This document shows, one piece after another, positions 1 through 4,071 of a DNA stretch of 6,801 nucleotides. A program made the position numbers and the translations under genes. Under the pieces are notes generated by a model. That model did no database searches. It saw only the letters and a program-made list of their open reading frames with translations, and was not told the DNA's origin. Every line of letters starts with the position of its first letter. Position 1 is the stretch's first letter. The stretch comes from Patescibacteria group bacterium UBA6033 (lineage in GTDB: Bacteria > Patescibacteriota > Minisyncoccia > Phycocordibacterales > Phycocordibacteraceae), in contig DIZH01000015.1 of the NCBI GenBank assembly GCA_002429325.1, positions 1-6,801 of the forward strand, read 5' to 3'.

Positions 1-401
1 AAAAGCTTGTAATTGGTGCCGTTGGAAGCATAGAGATACCCATTGCAATTCCCCGCAGGACTCGGGTCAACGGGGAGAACTGAGATATACGTGGGAGTGA
101 GACCGGATATGTACGCACCTGCGCCGCTGATCGTTCCATTTCCCGGTCCGCACGATCCGGTACTCACCCCTCCCCACCAACCGGGATTCGGCAAGGGATA
201 GGAACCGTTGTCGATGTAATACATATTGATCGCGGTACGCAACTGAATCATATCCTCCCTACGCTTCGCATCCCGCGCCTTAGCCCGCGCCGTACTCAGA
301 CTCGCTAGGACGATGCTCGAAAGCAGTCCGATGATAGCGACGACAACAAGGAGCTCTATGAGAGTAAATCCTTTGTTGTGCTTTCCGTGAAAAAAGTTCA
401 T
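1..401 (-). CDS. Type IV pilin / pseudopilin, 3' end outside window
   Basis: The first 133 codons are visible and the reading frame is still open at the window edge. The N-terminus has a short positively charged leader of 11 residues ending in Lys-Gly. The prepilin peptidase site follows (G11/F12), with the mature start FTLIELLVVVAIIGLLSSIV. Glu16 is the conserved Glu5 of the mature pilin. The hydrophobic helix (about residues 12-33) runs into a charged helix with the motif ARDAKRREDMIQLRTAI, then a Tyr-rich N-DNGSYP segment typical of bacterial major pilins and pseudopilins. Cysteines near residues 77 and 121 could form a disulfide. By family, such subunits are inserted in the inner membrane, cleaved and N-methylated by PilD, then assembled into a pilus. 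The ATG at 401-399 lies only 4 bp after the stop of the membrane-protein gene upstream and has no Shine-Dalgarno sequence, so the two are probably translationally coupled. Confidence 0.93.
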   Translation of the reverse strand, partial: MNFFHGKHNKGFTLIELLVVVAIIGLLSSIVLASLSTARAKARDAKRREDMIQLRTAINMYYIDNGSYPLPNPGWWGGVSTGSCGPGNGTISGAGAYISGLTPTYISVLPVDPSPAGNCNGYLYASNGTNYKL

Positions 402-405
402 GCGG

Positions 406-711
406 TCAGGGCGCTGGTACGAGCCGTGGTGGGGCATTCCCGGGATTGTATACCTGCATACCCCGTGGGGCCACTATTTTTGCAGCATGGCTCTCTCCGA
501 CACTGTTTATGAGCAGTATGAAGGAGAGAAGGAAGACGATGATTGCAAATGCGAGGAGCACATATTGCGCTTGCGCCTCATTCTTTATCAATCCCCCGGA
601 ATATCGCATAACGAACTGAACAAACTTTGAAGGTTCTGGAGATATGGGGGAACGATGAAATCCCTCATCTTCGTCTTCAGATAGGGCTGCTATGTCAGTA
701 GGTTGATCCAT
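406..711 (-). CDS. Small single-pass membrane protein upstream of pilin
   Basis: This 101-residue protein has an acidic N-terminal stretch (SEDEDEG, about residues 11-17) and one strong membrane segment of about 19 residues (about 50-68, core YVLLAFAIIVFLLSFILLI). It ends in a short Pro-rich tail. The acidic N-terminal half and short C-terminal tail suggest the large part is cytoplasmic, but topology is not certain. I do not recognise a named family. Its stop codon lies 4 bp before the pilin ATG on the same strand, so it is co-transcribed with the pilin and may help its export, assembly or regulation; that is inference from position only. The reading frame is intact and the composition is protein-like. 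The segment opposite this gene can also be read on the plus strand, but that reading has no recognisable features. Confidence 0.8.
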   Translation of the reverse strand: MDQPTDIAALSEDEDEGFHRSPISPEPSKFVQFVMRYSGGLIKNEAQAQYVLLAFAIIVFLLSFILLINSVGESHAAKIVAPRGMQVYNPGNAPPRLVPAP

Positions 712-747
712 ATTCTCTATACGTCACTCTCTGAGCCACTTCCCATA

Positions 748-756
748 ATCCTAGCA
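748..756 (-). promoter_or_regulatory. Possible -10 element (TGCTAGGAT), pilin unit
   Basis: TGCTAGGAT on the minus strand is identical to a sequence upstream of tRNA-Ser (1113-1105) and resembles an extended -10 (TGN plus TAGGAT, 4 of 6 matches to TATAAT). It would give a leader of about 30 nt before the membrane-protein start at 711. A better -10, TATAAT, lies further upstream at 836-831, so this may be a second or inactive site. Confidence 0.3.
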
Positions 757-830
757 TGGGCAATACCACGGAAAAGCGTCGTGTGAATACCAAAAAGAAA
801 GGGTGGCCACGGTCGTAAAACGCATTCATT

Positions 831-838
831 ATTATAGC
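831..838 (-). promoter_or_regulatory. -10 promoter element GCTATAAT for pilin unit
   Basis: The minus strand reads GCTATAAT with a perfect TATAAT hexamer. It has the same GC-TATA-NT form as the boxes before the rlmB-like gene, tsaD and valS. Transcription would begin near 824 and give a leader of about 110 nt before the start at 711. The box abuts the outer arm of the 837-961 inverted repeat. No clear -35 is seen. Confidence 0.45.
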
Positions 839-843
839 GACTA

Positions 844-864
844 TGGCGGAGAGGGTGGGATTTG
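844..864 (-). pseudogene. Displaced tRNA-Ser 3' fragment with encoded CCA
   Basis: Bases 846-864 are an exact 19-bp direct repeat of 992-1010 in the intact tRNA-Ser. The fragment runs from T-loop base C56 through the acceptor 3' strand and discriminator G. Unlike the intact gene, it continues as CCA (complement of 844-846). The 5' part of a tRNA is missing, so it is not functional. A 3' tRNA end repeated downstream in direct orientation is what integrative elements leave when they insert into tRNA genes. Confidence 0.7.
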
Positions 865-904
865 GTCACGCATAAAATCCTGCTGGATTTTTGCGCTACC
901 CCGC
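857..904 (-). repeat. Core structured element, copy 1 (downstream of tRNA-Ser)
   Basis: Read on the minus strand from 904 to 857, this 48-bp stretch aligns without gaps to 1460-1507 at 38 of 48 positions. It contains a 7-bp hairpin, AAAATCC-AGCA-GGATTTT (891-874), then ATGCGTGAC, then joins the tRNA-Ser fragment. The last seven columns overlap that tRNA-derived part. The hairpin loop AGCA is identical in both copies, and the stem differences are compensatory. Confidence 0.75.
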
Positions 905-926
905 CTCGCGCCGTCGTGCTCTGGCT

Positions 927-944
927 TTCAAATCCCACCCTCTC
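927..944 (+). repeat. Inverted tRNA-Ser 3' fragment
   Basis: These 18 bp are the exact reverse complement of 995-1012, the T-loop/T-stem/acceptor segment of the tRNA-Ser gene. With the fragment at 849-864 they form the inner arms of the inverted repeat. So the tRNA 3' end occurs three times within 170 bp: once intact, once as a direct copy and once inverted. Confidence 0.8.
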
Positions 945-960
945 ACTCAAAATATAGTCG

Positions 961-980
961 CGGGACATTTTCATGTCCCG
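961..980 (-). terminator. Hairpin with GAAA tetraloop after tRNA-Ser
   Basis: A perfect 8-bp stem (CGGGACAT / ATGTCCCG) closes a four-base loop, which reads GAAA (a GNRA tetraloop) on the minus strand. It starts 12 bp past the tRNA-Ser 3' end. No U-tract follows on minus, so it may be a 3' processing or stability element rather than a classical intrinsic terminator. Confidence 0.5.
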
Positions 981-992
981 TTCGTGATTTTG

Positions 993-1079
993 CGGAGAGG
1001 GTGGGATTTGAACCCACGGTACCCTTACGAGCACGCTAGTTTTCGAAACTAGTGCCTTCAACCACTCAGCCACCTCTCC
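993..1079 (-). tRNA. tRNA-Ser(CGA)
   Basis: This is an 87-nt class II tRNA on the minus strand. The acceptor stem GGAGAGG pairs with CCTCTCC and the discriminator is G, as in bacterial serine tRNAs. The D arm reads GGCTGAGTGGTTGAAGGC. The anticodon stem CTAGT/ACTAG encloses loop TTCGAAA with anticodon CGA, which reads UCG. A long variable arm precedes the T arm GTGGG-TTCAAAT-CCCAC. CCA is not encoded (GCAA follows the acceptor), so a CCA-adding enzyme is needed. Open frames across this locus in both directions are translations of the tRNA. Confidence 0.97.
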
Positions 1080-1104
1080 AGGCGCGAACGTGAACGGTAT
1101 GGCC

Positions 1105-1133
1105 ATCCTAGCATTTCAGCCGAGAAATGATAA
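1105..1133 (-). promoter_or_regulatory. Probable promoter of tRNA-Ser
   Basis: On the minus strand, TTATCA (1133-1128; 4 of 6 matches to TTGACA) is followed after 17 bp by TAGGAT (1110-1105), preceded by TGC as in an extended -10. Transcription would start near 1098, about 20 nt before the mature tRNA 5' end. The same nonamer TGCTAGGAT occurs at 756-748. Confidence 0.45.
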
Positions 1134-1144
1134 GTTTTGTATAC

Positions 1145-1170
1145 GGCCCTATATGTAAGCATATAGGGCC
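1145..1170. repeat. Perfect 11-bp hairpin between divergent tRNAs
   Basis: GGCCCTATATG and CATATAGGGCC pair perfectly around a TAAG loop. There is no U-tract on either strand. The left arm with its preceding base (CGGCCCTAT, 1144-1152) is identical to the 5' end of tRNA-Glu and its preceding base (1223-1231), so the right arm could pair with the tRNA-Glu acceptor 5' strand. It lies where promoters for both tRNAs are expected; an operator or a leader hairpin is possible. Confidence 0.6.
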
Positions 1171-1180
1171 CCGTTCGGAG

Positions 1181-1215
1181 AAAGAGTACGAACGTTCGAC
1201 GTTCGGACTCTTTTC
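1181..1215 (+). terminator. Hairpin with short T-run before tRNA-Glu
   Basis: AAAGAGT (1181-1187) pairs with ACTCTTT (1207-1213). After one A/G mismatch, CGAACG pairs with CGTTCG around a TTCGA loop. TTTT and CC follow on plus. It looks like an intrinsic terminator but sits only 10 bp before tRNA-Glu with no plus-strand gene before it. It may block stray transcription, or be a leader structure removed during tRNA 5' processing. I see no good -10 between it and the tRNA. Confidence 0.45.
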
Positions 1216-1223
1216 CTCACTTC

Positions 1224-1295
1224 GGCCCTATCGTCTAACGGTTAGGACAGCGCCCTTTCACGGCGTAAATCGGGGTTCGATTCCCCGTGGGGTCA
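1224..1295 (+). tRNA. tRNA-Glu(TTC)
   Basis: The 72-nt gene has acceptor GGCCCTA pairing with TGGGGTC (with G-U pairs) and the D-arm sequence TCGTCTAACGGTTAGGACA typical of glutamate tRNAs. The anticodon arm GCGCC-CTTTCAC-GGCGT carries anticodon TTC, reading GAA and GAG. The T arm is CGGGG-TTCGATT-CCCCG. The discriminator is A, and CCA is not encoded (CAATAAG follows). A strong terminator starts 9 bp downstream. Confidence 0.97.
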
Positions 1296-1303
1296 CAATA
1301 AGA

Positions 1304-1339
1304 CACAAAACGCGCACTGCTGCGCGTTTTGTGCTTTTT
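1304..1339 (+). terminator. Rho-independent terminator of tRNA-Glu
   Basis: A perfect 13-bp stem (1304-1316 with 1321-1333; CACAAAACGCGCA) closes a CTGC loop and is followed by C and TTTTT. It begins 9 bp after the tRNA-Glu 3' end. It should end the tRNA-Glu transcript and insulate the sequence beyond. Confidence 0.92.
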
Positions 1340-1355
1340 GTGAGGTCGGAGCCAT

Positions 1356-1373
1356 GTCCCTCAACAGAGGGAC
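1356..1373 (+). repeat. Hairpin GTCCCTC-AACA-GAGGGAC
   Basis: A perfect 7-bp stem with an AACA loop. It lies between tRNA-Glu and core copy 2, as the GGGACAT/ATGTCCC hairpin (961-980) lies between tRNA-Ser and core copy 1. Both stems contain GGGAC/GTCCC, so both elements may share this architecture. The rest of 1374-1459 shows no gene or clear structure. Confidence 0.5.
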
Positions 1374-1459
1374 CTGCGAGACGAGGTCGAACAGCACTTA
1401 CGTAATTTGCGAACACCTGGAGCAAACTACTTAGTGACTGGTGACCACTCAGAAGTATC

Positions 1460-1507
1460 GCGAGGTCGCGCAAAATCTCAGCAGGGATTTATGTGTGACC
1501 GATTCCC
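1460..1507 (+). repeat. Core structured element, copy 2 (downstream of tRNA-Glu)
   Basis: This aligns without gaps to 904-857 (minus) at 38 of 48 positions. The hairpin AAATCTC-AGCA-GGGATTT (1473-1490) keeps the AGCA loop. Compared with copy 1, two stem pairs are exchanged (A-T to T-A, T-A to C-G) and one becomes G-U, so pairing is retained. ATGTGTGAC follows and joins a tRNA-Glu-like fragment. The stretch from 1511 to 1586 shows only a short hairpin, GAAGCT-GTA-AGCTTC (1517-1531). Confidence 0.75.
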
Positions 1508-1510
1508 CGT
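1500..1510 (+). pseudogene. Short tRNA-Glu T-arm fragment
   Basis: CGATTCCCCGT is identical to 1278-1288 in tRNA-Glu, from T-loop base C56 to the first acceptor 3' base. It then diverges. It is only 11 bp and T-arm sequences are conserved among tRNAs, so alone it would be weak. It gains weight because it joins the core element at the same tRNA base as the tRNA-Ser fragment does. Confidence 0.5.
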
Positions 1511-1586
1511 CGTACTGAAGCTGTAAGCTTCGATAAGCGTAATCACGGCCCCCATGGAAAGAGAGATTCCGGTCGAAGTTCCACTG

Positions 1587-1595
1587 TGGTATAGT
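1587..1595 (+). promoter_or_regulatory. Extended -10 promoter of tRNA-Val
   Basis: TGGTATAGT combines a TGN extension with TATAGT (5 of 6 matches). Transcription would start near 1602, just before the tRNA at 1604, so almost no 5' leader is expected. No convincing -35 lies 17 bp upstream. Confidence 0.6.
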
Positions 1596-1603
1596 CTCCT
1601 CAC

Positions 1604-1677
1604 GCGCCGTTAGCTCAGTTGGTTAGAGCGTCTCATTGACGTTGAGAAGGTCGGGGATTCGAATTCCTCACGGCGCA
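1604..1677 (+). tRNA. tRNA-Val(GAC)
   Basis: The 74-nt gene has acceptor GCGCCGT pairing with ACGGCGC, D arm GCTC-AGTTGGTTA-GAGC, and anticodon arm TCTCA-TTGACGT-TGAGA with anticodon GAC, which reads GUC and GUU. The T arm is GGGGA-TTCGAAT-TCCTC with one G-U pair. The discriminator is A; CAG follows, so CCA is not encoded. Base 37 is G, where many bacterial valine tRNAs have A. No terminator is seen, and an open reading frame begins 13 bp downstream, so read-through is likely. Confidence 0.95.
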
Positions 1678-1690
1678 CAGAAACGTAGAT

Positions 1691-2356
1691 ATGAATTTTG
1701 AACAACAACCCAATAATAATGAGGCCCATTCAGGAGAATATAAGATGGTGAAGGAACAGCTTCGACAGTTGTTCAAAAATAAAGACGAAGAAAAACGAAT
1801 ACACGAGTTTTATTCTGATATAAGAAAATTTGCAGGTCTTGTTGAACTAGACTCAGAATCCTTAATCAAAGAGCTGGGAGAAGCCCTGCACTCAAAGACT
1901 TCAGAAGAATTCGTCGAACTCTCTTTTGAGCGTTTGAAGAAACTTTTTGATCAGAAAATTGAACATCCGGAGATTTTTGAAAAGATACGGCGAGAGGCGA
2001 TGGGTAATATTCGGCTAAGTGAGCTTATGTATTATACTATCGACCGCAGAAACTGGACAGCGCTTATTCATATCGGCCCAAAGGGTGATTTGAGTCTCGG
2101 TGAGATACTAAAAGCATTTCGCGATGGATTGCATGAGCTTGCCAAACAAGTAGAGGAGGATGAGAGAATAAAAGAAATACGAGCTACCTCGTGGATAGTG
2201 GCATCCAACCCAGGACTCTTAGAAAAAGCCGGTTTTACTGTCGAAGGTCCTGTTGATGAGAAAACTAAAATCGAAGATTTTAGAGATGAAACGAGACCAA
2301 TCTCCTCGGCTCACATGAGTAGAGAAAGACTGTTGGAGAAGTGGTTGATAACATAG
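1691..2356 (+). CDS. Uncharacterised protein, possible GNAT-like C-terminus
   Basis: The 221-residue frame begins 13 bp after tRNA-Val. The start is uncertain: ATG 1691 has no ribosome binding site, while the in-frame ATG at 1745 (codon 19) has AGGAG 8 bp upstream and would give 203 residues. The first 18 residues are Asn/Gln-rich and look dispensable. The body is charged and mostly helical. A hydrophobic stretch near residues 123-132 (WTALIHIGPK) precedes a helix. Around 165-182 lies ATSWIVASNPGLLEKAGF, whose LLEKAGF resembles the last strand region of GNAT acetyltransferases. No acetyl-CoA loop is evident, so function stays open. There is no signal peptide or membrane segment. The gene is visibly richer in A+T than its neighbours, which suggests a different origin. 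No terminator is seen before the next promoter at 2398. Confidence 0.8.
   Translation: MNFEQQPNNNEAHSGEYKMVKEQLRQLFKNKDEEKRIHEFYSDIRKFAGLVELDSESLIKELGEALHSKTSEEFVELSFERLKKLFDQKIEHPEIFEKIRREAMGNIRLSELMYYTIDRRNWTALIHIGPKGDLSLGEILKAFRDGLHELAKQVEEDERIKEIRATSWIVASNPGLLEKAGFTVEGPVDEKTKIEDFRDETRPISSAHMSRERLLEKWLIT
1732..1736 (+). promoter_or_regulatory. Shine-Dalgarno AGGAG before ATG 1745
   Basis: AGGAG lies 8 bp before the in-frame ATG at 1745. It is the only well-placed Shine-Dalgarno motif I see in the window and favours 1745 over 1691 as the start of the uncharacterised gene. It could still be chance, since the same bases lie inside the longer frame. Confidence 0.5.
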
Positions 2357-2397
2357 GTATCGTCCTGAACGACGCAACGCCCAAAATCTAGTTTTTG

Positions 2398-2406
2398 TGC
2401 TATAAT
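2398..2406 (+). promoter_or_regulatory. Extended -10 TGCTATAAT, leaderless start for rlmB-like gene
   Basis: A perfect TATAAT with a TGC extension ends 7 bp before the ATG at 2414, so the first transcribed base should fall on or next to the start codon. There is no room for a Shine-Dalgarno sequence. No clear -35 is present, as expected of an extended -10 promoter. It should drive the three-gene operon that follows. Confidence 0.75.
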
Positions 2407-2413
2407 ATTTCGG

Positions 2414-3187
2414 ATGCGACCGAAGAAAAGCGCTGCCCGGGGCGCGAAAGAGAAAGTCTATATATATGGCAAACACGCGCTCATGGAGGCGCTTGAAAGC
2501 AATGCTCGCGTCATTCGTAAAGTATTCCTGGCGCCTGAGGTAAAAGACCAGATCCTACGCGATCTCCTAGAGAAGCTCAAGATCCCAACGACGCCGCTCG
2601 GCGGCGGTCAGGGAAAAGAGCTTGCCGGACGCGATGCAGTGCACCAGGGCGTCATAGCGATAATGGACCCTGCTGCCCTACTCATCTCTCTCGATACATT
2701 CCTTGAGACTCTCGATACGAAAGAGAATCCGGCCGTGGTCGTCCTCGGCGAAGTGCAGGACCCACATAACGTCGGCGCCATCATCCGTTCGGCGGCGGCT
2801 TTCGGTCTATCTGCCGTTCTCATTCCCGAACATCATCAGGCAGGCATCACCGGCGTCGTAGTGAAGACGTCGGCCGGCATGGCGTTCCGTATCCCACTCA
2901 TCTCAATTGGTAACGTGAACCACACTCTCAAGATACTCAAAGAAAAAGGATTTTGGACCTATGGACTTGCGATGAGAGGGAGCACAGCACTCAGTGCTGA
3001 AGCATTTGATGCACCAACGGCATTCATCATCGGCAATGAGGGCGCAGGCATCCGCGAAAAGACGCTTGAAGCATGCGATGTTACTCTTTCCATTCCGATG
3101 CATCCGCGCACTGAATCTCTGAATGCTGCTGTCTCTGCTGCCGTTGTCTTCTACGAATGGTCAAAGAAGCATCCCGAAGCGCTATGA
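2414..3187 (+). CDS. rlmB: TrmH/SpoU-family RNA 2'-O-methyltransferase, RlmB-like
   Basis: The 257-residue protein has the full SPOUT (SpoU) layout. An N-terminal L30e-like substrate-binding domain (about 15-80, starting VYIYGKHALMEAL) is followed by a linker and the knotted catalytic domain. Motif 1 is LGEVQDPHNVGAIIRSAAAF (111-130) with Asn119 and the catalytic Arg125. Motif 2 is IIGNEGAGI (205-213). Motif 3 is IPMHPRTESLNAAVSAAV (227-244), with the SLN that binds S-adenosylmethionine. The length is near that of E. coli RlmB (about 243 residues), which 2'-O-methylates G2251 of 23S rRNA. The exact substrate base is not proven by sequence, because TrmH relatives are close. The stop overlaps the next start as ATGA at 3184-3187, implying coupled translation. 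Transcription probably starts at the ATG itself. Confidence 0.92.
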   Translation: MRPKKSAARGAKEKVYIYGKHALMEALESNARVIRKVFLAPEVKDQILRDLLEKLKIPTTPLGGGQGKELAGRDAVHQGVIAIMDPAALLISLDTFLETLDTKENPAVVVLGEVQDPHNVGAIIRSAAAFGLSAVLIPEHHQAGITGVVVKTSAGMAFRIPLISIGNVNHTLKILKEKGFWTYGLAMRGSTALSAEAFDAPTAFIIGNEGAGIREKTLEACDVTLSIPMHPRTESLNAAVSAAVVFYEWSKKHPEAL

Positions 3188-4062
3188 CGTACTACGTAAA
3201 AAATCTCAATACCCTTCCCTGGGACGACTACGAACTTCTCGATTCTGGCGACAACATGAAGCTGGAGCGATTCGGTACAATCATCGTCGCTCGTCCGGAA
3301 ACGCAGGCGCTGTGGAAGAAACAGAAACCAGAACTTTGGGACCAAGCCCATGCTGAGTTCGCCTTTCGCGACAAAAAAGGCGGCTGGACCGTCAAGAAGG
3401 ACGTACCGGAGTCATGGGAACTCGGCTGGGGCACCGCGCGCTTCACTGCACAGCTTACGGGCTTCAAGCACACAGGCGTATTCCCAGAGCAGGTACCGAA
3501 CTGGGAGTGGACGAGGGACCAGATAGAGAGTATGGGAAAGTCAGACTTTCCCAAAGTGTTGAACCTTTTCGGCTATACCGGTATCGCATCGGTCGTCGCA
3601 GCACAAGCTGGCGCACACGTAACACATGTGGACGCGTCAAAGCAATCACTTGATTGGGCCCATGATAACGCGCGACGCTCAGGCGTTGCTGAAGATCGCA
3701 TCCGCTGGATACTCGACGATGCGCTCGCATTCGTGAAGCGTGAGGCGCGGCGCGGCGCGAAATACGACGGTATCATCCTTGATCCTCCTGCATTCGGGCG
3801 CGGTGCCAAAGGCGAGGTGTGGAAGATCGAAGAAAATTTCCCAGAACTTCTTGAGTCGCTTAAAGAGATATTCTCCGATAAACCTGGTTCTTTTTTCTTG
3901 CTCAACGGCTATGCTGCAGGCTATGCTCCGCGCTCGTTCGCTCAGGCCGTTGAGGGAGTATTTGGGCAGACGGAGAATAGTGAGGATGGCGAACTCTATA
4001 TACAAGAATCGGATTCCGAGCGCGTCATCCCTGCTGGCATCTATGTGCGCTTTGTGCGGTAA
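3184..4062 (+). CDS. COG1092 class I SAM methyltransferase, RlmI/RlmK-like
   Basis: The 292-residue protein fits the RlmI/RlmK-type methyltransferase group, without the N-terminal PUA domain of E. coli RlmI. The N-terminal part (1-110) includes the segment GWGTARFTAQLTGFKHTGVF (81-100), typical of these proteins just ahead of the Rossmann fold. SAM motif I is VLNLFGYTGIAS (125-136). The acidic residue at the end of strand 2 is Asp150 (HVDAS). Motif IV is ILDPPAFGRG (198-207), whose DPP is shared with base methyltransferases acting on rRNA. RlmI and RlmK modify cytosine or guanine in 23S rRNA; the exact target here is not shown. I chose ATG 3184, which overlaps the upstream stop (ATGA); an in-frame ATG at 3157 would add nine residues and overlap the upstream gene by 31 bp. 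The next gene starts 9 bp after the stop. Confidence 0.88.
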   Translation: MTYYVKNLNTLPWDDYELLDSGDNMKLERFGTIIVARPETQALWKKQKPELWDQAHAEFAFRDKKGGWTVKKDVPESWELGWGTARFTAQLTGFKHTGVFPEQVPNWEWTRDQIESMGKSDFPKVLNLFGYTGIASVVAAQAGAHVTHVDASKQSLDWAHDNARRSGVAEDRIRWILDDALAFVKREARRGAKYDGIILDPPAFGRGAKGEVWKIEENFPELLESLKEIFSDKPGSFFLLNGYAAGYAPRSFAQAVEGVFGQTENSEDGELYIQESDSERVIPAGIYVRFVR

Positions 4063-4071
4063 GATATCTCT

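Larger units (their letters stand above)
837..961. repeat. 125-bp imperfect inverted repeat built from tRNA-Ser sequence
   Basis: The outer arms are GCGACTAT (837-844) and ATAGTCGC (954-961). Inner arms are a perfect 16-bp inverted repeat, 849-864 against 929-944. The inner arm sequence GAGAGGGTGGGATTTG equals the complement of the T-arm and acceptor 3' strand of the neighbouring tRNA-Ser. The arms differ by a few extra bases between the outer and inner blocks. About 64 bp lie inside, including the core element at 857-904. It lies directly downstream of the tRNA-Ser gene in the direction of transcription. It could be a miniature mobile element, an attachment-site remnant or a transcribed long hairpin. 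Confidence 0.75.

Noticed and set aside
803..1039. Plus-strand open frame of 78 codons ending in GFEPT-like peptide
   Set aside because: The peptide ERVGFEPT is the well-known translation of the reverse complement of a tRNA-Ser 3' end; the frame also runs through the inverted repeat. Not a gene.
717..1106. Minus-strand open frame of 129 codons
   Set aside because: It translates the entire tRNA-Ser and the repeat element behind it; no protein features.
1127..1405. Plus-strand open frame of 92 codons across tRNA-Glu
   Set aside because: It reads through two hairpins, the tRNA and a terminator; no coding features.
1258..1473. Minus-strand open frame of 71 codons with RGIEPRF-like start region
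   Set aside because: It covers tRNA-Glu and its terminator in antisense; the RGIEPRF peptide is the usual tRNA shadow.
837..1507. CRISPR array or riboswitch reading of the tRNA-island repeats
   Set aside because: Repeats are only two or three, in different orientations, irregularly spaced and tRNA-derived. No known riboswitch core was recognised.
1340..1603. Known housekeeping RNA (tmRNA, 6S, RNase P, SRP) between tRNA-Glu and tRNA-Val
   Set aside because: No tag frame, no P4-like or Alu-like conserved motifs; only short hairpins, the core element and a promoter.
3157..3183. Upstream ATG for the COG1092 methyltransferase
   Set aside because: It adds nine residues read from inside the rlmB-like gene; the ATGA overlap at 3184 is the usual coupled start.
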